Assembly (NCBI GenBank): GCA_018350325.1
Contig: JAEVLN010000007.1
Coordinates: 1,083,109 to 1,147,108 of the forward strand
DNA: 64,000 nucleotides
Direction: 5' to 3'
From: Globodera rostochiensis
Lineage: Eukaryota; Nematoda; Chromadorea; Rhabditida; Heteroderidae
Made by a program: the position numbers and the translations under genes. This document shows positions 11,081-23,074 of the stretch, piece by piece. Numbering within the stretch: position 1 is the stretch's first letter; every line of letters begins with the position of its first letter. The notes below the pieces were generated by a model, which worked only from the letters and a program-made list of their open reading frames with translations, ran no database searches and was not told the DNA's origin.

Positions 11081-13860
11081 TTTAAATATATTTTAAAACC
11101 TTTAAATTTGGTTATTTCAGATCAATGCCATTTAGGAATTTAAATTGAGATGATTTTTTGAGAAATTTGCCATAAATCCGAAATATTTTTTGTTGTTATT
11201 TTTACTTCAAAAACAGCCAAAAATATTTTGGATATTTTAATTAAGTTAAATTAAATTAAAAATATAAAAAATCTTATCATAAATATAATTAATAAAAAGA
11301 CTATATCAAAAATAAAATGCCCATATTAATGGAAAATTATTCCAAAGCATTGACCTTTTAAAAGATTTATTGCTGTGTTGGCAAAATTCAATATTTTTAC
11401 ATTAAAAAGCATGGCCCCAAAGTATGTCATGCTGGTACTAAGTTTAATTTAAACGGAAATAGGAGCCGGAAATTGAATGTGAACATAAAGGTCAATTCAT
11501 TAAATATTTTTTATAAATTCCTAATTTTGTTTATATTGTAAATTGCTTGTAATTTATATAAACGTGTCAATTAAAAAGAAAAAAAAATACAGCTTATATT
11601 GACTAAAACCCATGAAATATTGACTTAAAATATTTGACCAAACCCCCCTCCCCCAAAACAGTGCCAAAATATTGATTAAAAAATGTGCTAAACTTTCCAA
11701 ATCCAGTCAATTTTTGCGAGAAAACCTTGAAAATTCAGTAAACCAGAAAATGCAACAAAAAAAAAAAGTCTTGGATTTTGTTGTTGGTGAGTCCGACGGC
11801 TCCGACAGGCGTCGTCGAGAAAGGTTTTTTATGGTTTTTAACGTTAAATAAAAAGTTCAAGAAAGTAACTAAAACAATTTTGAGATGGGGTGCGTTTATG
11901 TCCAAATACTCTCGCCGCCTGACTCTCTCTTTTTAGCACACTATTTCTTCAAAAAATGAAAATGTTCAAAAAAGTACTTTAAAAAATTTTAGATGGGTTG
12001 CGTTAATGTAAATTACTCGTCGTCTGACTCTCCTTTTTAGCACACTATTTCTGCAAAAAATGAAATGTTCAAAAAAGTACTTAAAAAATTTTTAGATGGG
12101 GTGCGTTAATGTCCAAATTACTCTCGTCGTCTGACTCTCTCTTTTTAGCACACTATTTCTGCAAAAAATGAAATGTTCAAAAAAGTACTTAAAAAAATTT
12201 TAGATGGGTTGCGTTAATGTAAATTACTCGTCGTCTGACTCTCCTTTTTAGCACACTATTTCTGCAAAAAATGAAAATGTTCAAAAAAGTACTTAAAAAA
12301 ATTTTAGATGGGTTGCGTTAATGTAAATTACTCGTCGTCTGACTCTCCTTTTTAGCACACTATTTCTGCAAAAAATGAAAATGTTCAAAAAAGTACTTAA
12401 AAAAATTTTAGATGGGTTGCGTTAATGTAAATTACTTGTCGTCTGACTCTCCTTTTTAGCACACTATTTCTGCAAAAAATGAAATGTTCAAAAAAGTACT
12501 TAAAAAATTTTAGATGGGTTGCGTTAATGTAAATTACTCGTCGTCTGACTCTCCTTTTTAGCACACTATTTCTGCAAAAAATGAAATGTTCAAAAAAGTA
12601 CTTAAAAAAATTTTAGATGGGTTGCGTTAACGTAAATTACTCGTCGTCTGACTCTCCTTTTTAGCACACTATTTCTGCAAAAAATGAAATGTTCAAAAAA
12701 GTACTTAAAAAATTTTAGATGGGTTGCGTTAATGTAAATTACTCGTCGTCTGACTCTCCTTTTTAGCACACTATTTCTGCAAAAAATGAAATGTGCAAAA
12801 AAGTAACTAAAAAAATTTTTAGATGGGGTGCGTTGATTACCAAATTACTCTAACCGTCTGACTCTCTCTTTTTAGCACACTATTTCTGCAAAAATTGAAA
12901 TGTTCAAAAAAGCAGTTTAAAAAATTTTAGATGGGGTGCGTTGATTACCAAATACTCTAACCGTCTGACTCTCTCTTTTTAGCACACTATTTCTTCAAAA
13001 AATAAAATGTTAAAAAAGTAACTATAGAAATTTTTAGATGGGGTTCGTTCATGTCCTAATTACTCTCGTCGTCTGACTCTCTTTTTTTAGCACACTATTT
13101 CTGCAAAAAATGAAATGTTCAAAAAAGTAACTAAAAAATTTTAGATGGGTTGCGTTAATGTAAATTACTCGTCGTCTGACTCTCCTTTTTAGCACACTAT
13201 TTCTGCAAAAAATGAAATGTTCAAAAAAGTAGTTTAAAAAATTTTAGATGGGGTGCGTTAATCTACAAATTACTCTCGTCGTCTGACTCTCTCTTTTTAG
13301 CACACTATTTCTTCAAAAAATGAAATGTTCAAAAAAGTAACTAAAAAATTATAGATTGGGTGCGTTGATGACCAAATTACTCTAACCGTCTGGCTCTCTC
13401 TTTTTAGCACACTATTTCTGCAAAAATGAAAATGTTCAAAAAAGTAACTAAAAAATTTTTAGATGGGGTGCGTTAATGTCCAAATTTTCCCGGTTCCAAC
13501 CCGGTTCCGGATTTTTGCGGTTTCGCGGCTCTGAAACCGGTTCCCGGAACCGGGAAAAAACTGCTCTTATCTGCCTGCACATATGCGATTTAATGATGGT
13601 TTAAGGCTGCTTTGATAAAAATGTAGATTTTATACAGAAATTTTCAAAATAAATTTGACAATTTATTTAGAAAATTTACACCCTACCTTATCGTTTCACA
13701 ACGATTACAATTAAAAAGGTTAAAAAATTTTGTAAATTTTTCAAACAAATAACAAATTTCAAAAAATTATTAATAATTGCTTATCATAACGGCACTAATA
13801 AATTTAAATGTTTTTCAATTATTATACTAATTGAGTCCATTCCACACAATCACAACACAT
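11081..13860. other. intergenic, dominated by a ~104-bp satellite
   Basis: 11081-11870 is AT-rich with no gene; a copy of the GC-rich palindrome lies at about 11790-11822 (GTCCGACGGCTCCGACAGGC). 11870-13490 is the satellite. 13480-13560 is a fold-back of CCGGTTCC/GGAACCGG words, which also marks the border of the GS-like duplication at 22690-22860. No genes. Confidence 0.7.
11870..13490. repeat. ~102-108-bp satellite, about 15 units
   Basis: Each unit carries TTTTTAGCACACTATTTCTG, AAATGTTCAAAAAAGTA and a TGCGTT box followed by GTCGTCTGACTCTC. Spacing between successive GTCGTCTGAC words in the middle of the array is 104 then 102 bp. Two unit types are mixed: one with GATGGGGTGCGTT and CTCTCTTTTT, one with GATGGGTTGCGTT and CTCCTTTTT. 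Outer units are more diverged than the centre, as expected of arrays homogenised by unequal exchange. Confidence 0.95.
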
Positions 13861-16800
13861 TCAGCCATAAAGATATGGCGAATCAACGGCGCCACTGCCC
13901 GTGGAAAGGCCGCCTTCATTACTGCCAGCCAATTTGGTGCGGATCACGTTGCCATTCTGCTCATAGTGCACCACCGTGCCGTCCACCAAATTGCCAAAAA
14001 TGAAGCCGTAAATGCCAAGCTCGTTGACCACGTCGCTGAACTGGGTCTCTTTGTTGGGCAAAACAAGGAAGTTCTTAAAATTTGTGAATTAAATTTTGGT
14101 AATAATTCTCCACAAATTTTAGTTAAAACAGGAAATCTTATTAAAAATAAATCCCATTAACCGGTTTAAACTATGAACAAATTGTTTTAAACCTCTACAA
14201 CTTTTATCCCTAGATGAATTGATTATCATTTTTATTATTTTAATGATTATGAATTTTCATTCTAATAATGTATAGTTTTGTCGCAAAATTTGGATTTAGA
14301 GAATTTAAAGAAAATTCTAATAAAATTTTAGTTAAAAGTTGATCAATCTTTTAGACGATTTAAAACATTCAAAAAAGACAAAATATTTAACAAAACCACC
14401 TTTGTGGACACTGGATTTAGGCGTTCCATCAAAATATGCGCTGCTCGTTCACTTGGTGTAAATGTTTTTAGTTTGTCCACGATGTCTTGGCCCCAGAAGT
14501 TTTTGCCACCGCCTTCCTTGTTCGGCTTCAACACGTAACGCTCGGGATGGGCAATGGCATCCTATTTAAAAATAAATTATTTTTTATTTAATTAGAATTT
14601 GATTTTAAATATAATGCCGATTGGTGTTATTGCTTAAGAATAAAATTTTAAAAAATAATCATAAATAAACACAACTTAAATTAAAAGTTCAAATTTTTAT
14701 AATTAATTCGTGTCTTTGACTATATATTTATGAAACCAAATAAAAATTAATTAATTTAATTAACAATAAAACTAATTAATAGTAATTACCTCGATGACCA
14801 TTCGCGTTTGCTCGTCATCATTCTCCAACCCCCACAATTTGGCAAAAGTATTGCGTATGTCAGCAACCATTTGTGCTTCGCTGGGGTCCGGAAAGAATCG
14901 TTCAACCATTCCAGGCAGAGCAAGCAGCTAAAATATTCATTTTTATACAATTAATTTAAAAGTAAAAATGCAATTCATAAAAAAATTTAAAATAATTTTT
15001 TCATTTAAATATATAAATATGTTTAAAGTTAATGTTACGACCTGTTGAATTTTCTTTGATGTGGAGAATTCTAAAAACAGCGAACTGGCTTTCTGTGCAA
15101 AAAAAAAATTCCATTTTGTCAGTACATTAAAAACAACACAAAAATACACAATTCTAATTTATGTTAAATTCTAATCATTTTAAAAAGAATTTACGATTGC
15201 TTTTGATCGCTCTATCATTCGAATAAAATGGAACTCCTCGGGCGATGATGTGTAACCCATGAAGAGCATATTTTTATACGCAACTGCAACCGGACGTCCA
15301 TCCAATCGCAGCGTAAAATCTTCGTCCATTGTTAAACTGAAATTAATTTCAAAAATTAAACGTCTTAGGTTTAAAAAAAAAATTCTGGGTAAGAAGATCG
15401 TCCAGTTTTTTTCAAAATGAGTCAAACGTGTGGTCACAGATCATTGGCCTTTCCCGGCGGGCACATTTTTTGAGCAGATTAGTACGCAATATTTTATTTT
15501 AAATATATTTATTCTAAGAAGTAGAGACCGGAAACTTGGACCCAAAACCAAAACCAAAACATTTTTTTGGGATTTTTTGGGTTTTGGTTTTTATGGGTTG
15601 TGCTCCAATTTGACCCAAAACCAAAACATTTTTTTGGGATTTTTTGGTTTTGGTATTGGGTCCGGTCTCTACTAAGAAGCATTACTTGGTCTATTTCTCT
15701 TTCTTTTAAAATATTTGAATTACTTTCTCAAAGGGCGTGTAGCAATTACACCTTATACATATTTTAGATGATAAATAAAGATTTTTTTCTATTTAATTTG
15801 GCTACTTTTGTATAGAAATAAGTTTTACTGATTTTCTTTCTCCTATTGTTGGCTTTTTTTGAAAGAAAAAGAAATGCCTTTTAAAGGATGAAAAATTAGG
15901 AAATAAAGTTTTAAACTCTTTTTAACTTTTAAATGAATTCTTACTTGTTGAATTCACTATTGCAGTCCAAATGTACAATTTTGACTTTTCCACCCGTAAG
16001 CCTCTCCAATTCGTAATGTTCATGACTCTGGACAAAATGCCATGGTGATTTCTTACCATCCATAAACAAAATAATTGCGTTTGGGTCACCATATGTTAGC
16101 CTTAAAATAAAAAATTTTTGTTTTAGTAAAGCGCGCGATATTTTATATTTTTGTTTTTGCATTTTTAAATAGTTTTATATGCTTTGCATACATAAAATAG
16201 AAAACCTTATAATTATTAAAAATACATATTAAAAAGTTAAATTGAGCTCCTATTTTTTCACCATTTTTTGATTTCAAAAATTGATTCAAATCAAAATATT
16301 TTAAATTATATATCAATTAATTCAAAATTTTTTTAGATAATTTAAGCTGACCATGCTTCATATATCATTCGATCCATTGCCTTGCTTGATTGATTTTCGG
16401 GCAATACACTCTCTATAAATGCATCTGACACGCCTGCCTTCTGCAGCACGCGTTTATGCAAGAGCCTGACCTGCTGTGCCAGGCATGCCGTTCCAATCGA
16501 TGCACCATTCACTTCAATCTGCAAAATCATCAATGTTGGGAATCGGGAATTGGTTTTAGAATTTGAATTAGCGTGTCTTGCATTTCAAAATGGTAAATGT
16601 TGATCATAGCTGGATGCTATTTATATGGACAAAAAATCTCGCAATATGGCCATAAAATATGGATGAAAATTTGTAAAATATGGACCAAATATGGGCAAAA
16701 TTGCAAAATATGGACGAAATATGGATAAAAAATTTTCAAATATTACAAAAAATTGGAAGATTTCCTAATAGAAGCGCATTAATCTGCAAAAATTTTTGCG

Positions 16801-17919
16801 CGGACTCAACTATGAAGAACCGGGACTGAAGTGTCTTTTCCAGGGGAAACTTCAGCCTTCACATTCTATTCCCCATTAACGGAACATTTTTTAATGATTT
16901 TAAATTATATTTAAATTAAAATGCGCACAAAAAAAGACATAAAGTCGACTGATTCATTGTATGTTTATTATTAATTTAATTGTTTCAATTTAATTTTATA
17001 TCTCAAAAAAAAGTGACCTGTTTCAATTCGAACTTTGGTTTCTTTGTTTGTTCATCATAGCTTTCATGAACCATATAATCCTAAAAGTATGATTTTAAGA
17101 ATCATCAAAAGTGAATTTTATCAATCAAATTGTTTTAATGATTTTATCTACATTTCATTGTCTAATTAAATTCTTTAAAAAACAATTTATTTCAAACCGA
17201 TCGTTGAAAAAATAATGCCAACGGTTGCTTAATGCCTTCTTTTTTGATCTCTTCCAAAAGTTCCATGAACTGACGAACGGATTTGTCCGACTGAATCACA
17301 TCCTTGTATGCCATTTTTAGAAAATCAAAGTCGCATGCAATGCGAAAATACAGCAAGCTCATCGCCTAAAGCAATAATTTTGTTTTTTTACGAAATATAT
17401 TTAAAAACGTATAAAAAGCGTGGGCCTCAAATATTGATTTATTTGAAAATTTAAATTTAACTAAATTTAAAATAAAAATTTTAAATTTATAAAAAAAAGT
17501 GATCAAATTTAGCCTTTTGCACAGCCATTGCTTGATCGTAAAATTTGCGAGCAAGCGGTGATGGAAACAGCGTAAATGGCGCAAATTGGGCAACATCGCT
17601 CCTTTTTAATTATAAAAATGTTTTAAATTTTAAACGATTAATTAATTTATGAACCCAACACACCTGCCATAATGGGCGGACGTTCGCATTATGATGAAAA
17701 TATTGTGGGCCCAGTCGATGGCATCATCAACCAGCGCTTGAACATCTAAATTATCTACGGCAATTTGATTATAATTTAAATTTAAATAGCTCAATTTTAT
17801 TTATAAAAGATTTTAAAAATTAAATTACCATGCGTCGTTTGGGATAGAGCTCTGGTGATAAGGCTTATATGAATAATGCCAGCAATCAGGCAGCAAAAGT
17901 GCCAATTTTTAGCATACAT
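13861..17919 (-). CDS. Secreted glutathione-synthetase-like protein (GS-like effector family), copy 1
   Basis: Twelve minus-strand exons: 17829-17919, 17664-17745, 17514-17601, 17198-17365, 17018-17080, 16352-16518, 15945-16100, 15195-15336, 15042-15092, 14790-14927, 14400-14561, 13861-14073; 507 codons, all phases closing. Canonical glutathione synthetase joins gamma-glutamylcysteine and glycine in the cytosol. Fold landmarks: FAPFTLFPSP, IEVNGASIG (Glu166, Asn168, Ser171), GRPVAVAYKNMLFMGYT, KPNKEGGGKNFWG (Glu398 and the glycine loop 399-401), RTK (481) with GG-STGSG after it. Unlike the housekeeping enzyme it starts with a signal peptide (MYAKNWHFCCLIAGIIHISL). Several substrate-side residues differ from the usual IEINTISASFGG pattern. 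Secreted GS-like proteins are an expanded effector family in cyst nematodes, and altered activity is inferred, not shown. Intron 3 (donor at 17513) begins GC, where copy 2 has GT. Confidence 0.92.
15522..15671. mobile_element. 150-bp hAT-type fold-back element in intron 7 of GS-like copy 1
   Basis: Ends TAGAGACCGG and CCGGTCTCTA; exact 8-bp target duplication CTAAGAAG at 15514-15521 and 15672-15679. The core is made of GGTTTTGG/CCAAAACC words and is self-complementary. The same insertion is present at the same place in copy 2, so it predates the gene duplication. Confidence 0.9.
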
Positions 17920-19125
17920 TTTTTTAAAATAATGAAATAGTGGATTTAAAAAAATTAAATTTTGTTATTTATACAAAAAACATTGTGCAATTTAGCCTAA
18001 GGATGGAGATTGATTAAATAACATTTCCGGTCCTAGATATTAAAGCGTTGGATTGTGCACGTGAAAAATACACAAAACATTCATTCGAGAAATTTGTTTA
18101 CATACGTTGTATAAATTTAAAATTTTATAAATATATGTAAAATTAATTTTATAAATTGAACTGCCGAATTATCCCACTGCCGAAATGCCCACTGCCAAAT
18201 TGTTCCTCTGTCGAATTGTCTTATTGCCAAAATTGTGCCACTGTCGAATTGTCTTATTGCCAAAATTGTGCCACTGTCGAATTGTCACATTGCCAAAGTG
18301 TGCCACTGTCGAATTGTCTTATTGCCAAAATTGTGCCACTGTCGAATTGTCTTATTGCCGAATTGTGCCACTGTCGAATTATCTTAATGCCAACAAATTG
18401 GCATAAAGAAAAATCTTTGTGTTCAATTTCGAAAATTTTCTCTTTTTCACGGTATTTCCATAAAAAAATTGAAAAGCATTTTTACGGGAACGTAAAAAAC
18501 ACGCAAATTCCGTTCGGGATTAGCGGCTAAATGTGAAATTTCCGTTCCCGGAAATTTTATTTTCCATCTCTAATGTGGAGAAAGAATTATGAAGACTAAC
18601 CTTTTAAAATTGTAATAGAATTACATTTATTAAATTATTAATTATTAATAATAAAAATTATTTGTTTTAATTATTCAAAAATTTTACAAAATTGGAAATG
18701 TAACGCAGATTAGGCGATGGATGACTGATAAATCTTTTCGATTAGACAAATATCAAAAAAGTTATGTTTAATCCCTCAAAAACCGGAAATTTAATTAATG
18801 ATTTTTTTAAATAAATTTTTAACTTTTTTTCAGCACGCCTTTTAGGCAGGTAATAATTTGATATTCACAATTTTCTTTTTGAATAACTTCAGAAGATGTG
18901 AGTCGTTGTTTACTGGTGCCGCAGCTTTCAACATTTGCTGCACGCACGTCTCTGATTGCGCTAGCACTTGTCGAGCACTCGCTGAAGTGTGCCTGCGTCC
19001 TTTGTTTCTTTTATTTAATATGGGTGCTTGATGGAAAACCTCGTCTCAAGGAACCACAACCCGCCGAGGGTCTGTTGGTTTTTCGACGATGTAAACCGCA
19101 CCTAGCGGAACCACAACCCGCCGAG
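17920..19125. other. 5' flank of GS-like copy 1, minisatellite and receptor scrap
   Basis: 17920-18150 is the upstream flank shared with copy 2 (ATTTCCGGTCCTAG, TAAAGCGTTGGATTGTGCAC). 18156-18395 is a short version of the 16-bp minisatellite. 18680-18715 matches the end of receptor exon 3 (AATGTAACGCAGATTAGGCGAT) and 18735-18900 matches the receptor upstream region near 34926-35115, so this is a rearranged scrap of that locus. 19040-19125 and 20853-20930 hold imperfect units (about 55-60 bp) containing CCACAACCCGCCGAGGGTCT. Confidence 0.6.
18156..18395. repeat. minisatellite related to the 16-bp array at 27.9-28.7 kb
   Basis: Repeats of GTCGAATTGTCTTATTGCC and AAAATTGTGCCACT, sharing the GCCGAATTGTNCCACT theme with the longer array downstream of GS-like copy 2. 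Its position, just upstream of the GS-like start in both copies, shows it was part of the duplicated segment before the second array expanded. Confidence 0.9.
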
Positions 19126-20852
19126 CAGGGATGGGCAAAATCGGAAAATAAAATCCGAATTCCGAAATTCCGGCGGCACTTGGGAGCTGAAGTGAAGTCG
19201 ATGCATCGGCAATTGATTCAGTCGCAATATTTTTTGCATTGATCAAAAAGTGCAAAAAAGCCTGTTCTAGAGAAGTAGATTCTACATCTTTATTGCTGAT
19301 CTCTAGCGAGAATATGTCCTATAAAAACACTATAAACTTAAGTAATAGTTAATAAACGACGTCAGTGGTTTGTTGAACATTTTCCGCTTCTTCATAGCCA
19401 AATTTCGTACTCGTCATGGCGTTCAGTGTCCAGAAATGAAAGCTTAAAGCGGGGATCAAGTATGGTCGAAATGACGAGATCTCGGTTGTTCTGCCATGCT
19501 GGGCGTTTCACTTTTCTGGACGCATCGACTTTTTCAGCCATTCTGCTTTTTAAATCATCAATCATTGCCTGCTTGACGGTCGCAAGTTCTGTCTCCTTTT
19601 CAAGCGCAAAAGAAATAACTCGAAACGGAATTGTTTCAGAAAAAGGTGTTTCTTTTCTCTGTAAGTCGTTGGTTGCGGCGTGAATTGGATAAAGGATCTT
19701 AATATACAAATACGGTTTTATTTTTTGGTAATAATAACTTTTCGGAAAAATTGTAATCTTTGTCCAATCATCTGCAGAAACAATGGTAAACTCGTGTCTT
19801 GAGCACATAGCAATGTCACCGCTTGCCGATTCAGTAAAAAACGGTCTAACATGTTAAAAATAGATGACCAGTGGACCTGAAATATTAAAGTTTAAAAAAA
19901 CCAATATTTAAAACTACTTCGGTATTCTTTGTCAAAGTGAGTTTGGTCAATTTGAGCAATTTTTGCAAATTTTCAAATTCCTCCCTTTGGATACGTTATT
20001 TTTCAATTTCCTCACAAACTTTTTAACTCTTTCAAGGAGATTTTTGACATTTTCTTCGTTATTTAACTTCCGCATGTCATCCCAAATTGCCTTAAGGAAG
20101 GGGTTTAGACTTTAGACAAAATTTGGTTGCAATTCCTTCAAAATTTGTGCATTGTGCCGACCTTAAAAGCATTAAATAAAGAATATTGGCACAGCAAACC
20201 TTTAATCGGTTTGGCGCTTAGGACGACAAATTTTGGGGCACCGTCACTCACAAAATGGCAAGTAACAGACAAAAGAGAATGAAACGCATCGCGGGATGTC
20301 TAACAATCGGTGATGAGAGACAAAAAATCCACAAAATCAAGGTATTTTTTTATTTGACTCTATATTGTTTTGGTAGAGTGGGTGAATAAACTTTGAATAA
20401 CTTTCATGGACTCAACCATTTGTGGCATTAATGTTCTAGACACATCTCTACGGCTGGGAAGTTTGTGTTTTGGCTGCAAAGTCTTTGATAAACATTTGAA
20501 ATCCGACATTTTAACAATCGAAAGCGGCTGAAGGTCGACAGCGATCATCTGCATAAGCCGATAGTTATTGTCAATGTCCGATCTCCGTCCTTTTTCCAGT
20601 GACCTATTTTTAAAGTTGGGCATTAAAATTGTAATAATAAAACTTTTTGCTTGCAATGAAATTGCGATGTCCGTTTGTTGCGCAATTTCTTCATCCAAAT
20701 CGAAAAGGGTTGGTTCAATAGAAGTTGTCGGGGCAGAAATAAAAAGGATCTTTTTATTGATTGCTGTTCGGGTGCTTTTGCCGATTTTTTTGCACGAAAT
20801 TCCTTGGGCAATTCCCGAAATTTTCCGGAATCCGAAATTTTGCCCATCCCTA
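19126..20852 (-). mobile_element. hAT DNA transposon, 1.7 kb, transposase decayed and missing its zinc finger
   Basis: Ends CAGGGATGGGCAAAAT and ATTTTGCCCATCCCTA, with a perfect 8-bp duplication CCGCCGAG at 19118-19125 and 20853-20860. On the minus strand, open pieces at 20360-20893 and 19392-19808 read as hAT transposase: DLQPLSIVKMSDF, KHKLPSRRDVSR, then SFALEKETELATVK and NRDLVISTILDPRFK (the last is typical of the hAT core before the dimerisation region). The region before KKSAKAPEQQSIK, which in the related scrap at 44187-44459 is a BED finger, is deleted here. Frames are broken between pieces and the C-terminal hATC dimerisation block is not seen, so it cannot be active. It landed in a tandem repeat of CCACAACCCGCCGAG units. 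Confidence 0.85.
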
Positions 20853-21440
20853 CCGCCGAGGGTCTGTCGGTTTTGAGACGATAGAAACCGCACCCAGCGG
20901 AACTTTAACCCGCCTAGGGCTTGTTAGTTTTTCGAAGATTTCTGCGAAGTTGAAAATCAGCACGAGATTTTCAACTTCATACACAAGCAGAATTAGCACG
21001 AGATAATGCTTGTTAATATGTTGCCGGTCGGTTGCTGACTGCGCCAAAATTGTTGTGTCCTTGTCCGATAGGGTTGACAACAATTGAGGAATAAATTTTA
21101 TTAACGAATAAATAAATTAACAAGGGTGAACGGAGGTCAGGTTTGGTTGGGAGTTGAATAATAACAGAAGTGAAAGGACCGAGGGAGCGATGGAGTAAAA
21201 GAGGGAAGGAAATGATATGGAATCAATAGGTCAATCGATAAGGCGGAACGCCAAGGATGGACGTTCTTCTCCAACGAACGGCACCCAACTCGTTCCACCC
21301 CAACTCGTTCCCACCCCCAACTCGTTCCCTTTTACCCAACTCGTTCCCTTTTACTCAACTCGTTCTCCTTAATAAAAATGACAAAAAACCTCAAAAATCG
21401 TACAAAACAAATAGCATTTTGAATCAATAATTGTATAATT
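20853..21440. other. non-coding stretch with short tandem repeats
   Basis: Continuation of the CCGCCGAG-bearing repeats to about 20930, then a fold-back ATCAGCACGAGATTTTCAAC region near 20950-21003. 21287-21368 is a short tandem run of CAACTCGTTCCC words. No gene is supported. Confidence 0.5.
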
Positions 21441-22497
21441 TCAACACCGGCAAATGAATAAAAAAATGGGAGAATAATATCGCAAATAGCATTTTGGTTG
21501 AATATTTTCTTTATAATTTTCTTCAATAATTATTCCACTCTCGTCCAAACTCGCTTCAGCCTCTTCCATTGCTGCCGCTTCTTGCATCTGCTCGTCCAGC
21601 TCTGCTCTCGGTGGCGCGTTGAAGCCAACCAAATGTCCGACACGTCCGAAAAAGTGCGACATGTTCACCGCGAATTGTTCAACCTCGAAGTCGATGTTCA
21701 GAAAGGCGAGGATGTCAGACTTTTCTCGCGATGTTGGCATCTATCTCCGCTGTCAATGCCAATTGTTGATTCGGTTGTTTGCGTCCTTAATCAATTGCCA
21801 CAGCAGACTGTTCCTCCGCATGAGTGACCTCCTTTACTAGTAATGAAAAATTTTAAAGTGAAGAAAATTAAAACCTGAAAATTCACAAGCAGCGGCCAAG
21901 AAGCAGGTGGGGTTGGTAGAACCAACGCTGCCGACCATGGTAGCTCTCCGCATGGTTGATTGTGCGGTGCCGTGAAACATTGAAGAGGCTGAAAAAATCC
22001 GGTCCAATGCTGTTTCTGATCCACGTGTTCACCTGAATTTTTGAAAATTTATAAATATTTCTAGCAAAAATTACATAGTAATCCAAAATGCTATTGGTCG
22101 CCACGATTGCGCCGAGTTCCAGCTCAGATTCATTGATCATCGTCCGGTGGAACGGCATGCGTGCCCGCTGCAATGTCACAAACGCGGTACACCTGAATTT
22201 ATAAAAAGCTAATGAATACCAAAGAGTTTGTACCTGGTAAATTCCTTTTGGCGCCTGCTTAAAAGTTCCGTCGGAAACAATTAATGCCGATTTCATGAGC
22301 AGTTGTAGCTGTCGTAATGACGAGAAAATTTCCAATTCCTCGTCGATATGACGCATCAGCATTTCATCGAAGTAGGCTGAACCCGGCAGCGCGCTTCTTC
22401 CACGAAGCGTCACCCATAAATAACGGCAGTTACCATTGGTAAGCCCGCGCAGTGTGCACACATTGGTGAAGCACTTTGTTGATGCACGATAAAGAGC
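21441..22497 (-). pseudogene. MULE-type transposase-derived remnant
   Basis: The exon 22234-22497 is open for 88 codons with a good acceptor and a GTACAA donor; it contains FTNVCTLRGLTNG and SALIVSDGTFKQAPKGIYQ, the SDGTF-x-x-AP-x-x-x-Q pattern of the MULE transposase domain. The next exon (22075-22192) meets a stop in the frame it should continue. About 21896-22031 gives VNTWIRNSIGPDFFSLFNV and RTINHAESYHG, matching the later MULE motif with an Asn-x-Ala-Glu. 21441-21740 gives a further acidic open piece (EEAEASLDESG). Conserved pieces but at least one frame break: a decayed or domesticated-then-lost gene. An antisense open frame over the same DNA was discarded. Confidence 0.65.
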
Positions 22498-22530
22498 CTA
22501 AATTTATGGCGATACAAAATTCTAGAATTT

Positions 22531-22700
22531 TTAAACATTTTTTGTAGCCGTCGTGTTTCCGCATGCGACATCACGAATCCGATTGCGCCTCCGTGTACTT
22601 ACAATGGGAAACACGAGTTCAAGTTGTTTCTGCAACAGTTTGAAGCCATATGGCTGATGATGAGGGTCTTTGTCCGACGACACAATGTGTTTGATCAGTG
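22531..22700 (-). pseudogene. partial copy of the C-x2-C / TLIKHI domain exon
   Basis: The minus strand reads TLIKHIVSSDKDPHHQPYGF followed by KLLQKQLELVFPIVSTRRRN, almost the same as the last chromodomain-gene exon at 38891-39097, including its GTAAGT donor. The 5' half of the exon is replaced by a fold-back of CCGGTTCC words (22700-22860), so the CKLC part is lost. Confidence 0.7.
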
Positions 22701-23074
22701 TTCCCAATTCCGGATTTTGGCGGTCTCGCGCTTCCGGTTCTAAACAGTTTCCGGATTTTGGCGGTCTCGCGCTTCCGATTCCAAACCGCTTTCGGATTTT
22801 TACGGCTCCGGAACCGGTTCCCAGAACCGTTGGAACCGGCACCCCGGAAAAACCTGCTCTTATCTGCGTACACATATGCGATTTAATGATGGTCAAGGCT
22901 GTTTTGATAAAAATGTAGATTTTATTCAGAAATTTTCAAAATAAATCTGACAATTTTCAGAAAATTTACAAGCTTCCAAAAAATTTAATGTTTGCTTATC
23001 ATAACGGCACTGATAAATTTAAATAGTTTTCATTATTATACTAATTGAGTCCATTCCACACAATCACAACACAT
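22700..23074. repeat. CCGGTTCC fold-back and left border of the GS-like duplication
   Basis: 22700-22860 holds GGTTCCGG/CCGGAACC words on both strands. From GCTCTTATCTGC (22856) onward the sequence matches 13562 onward at copy 1, including CACATATGCGATTTAATGAT. The border of the duplicated segment therefore lies inside or next to this fold-back in both copies. Confidence 0.7.

Noticed and set aside
20568..21006. Plus-strand frames over the hAT
   Set aside because: The minus strand carries recognisable transposase motifs.
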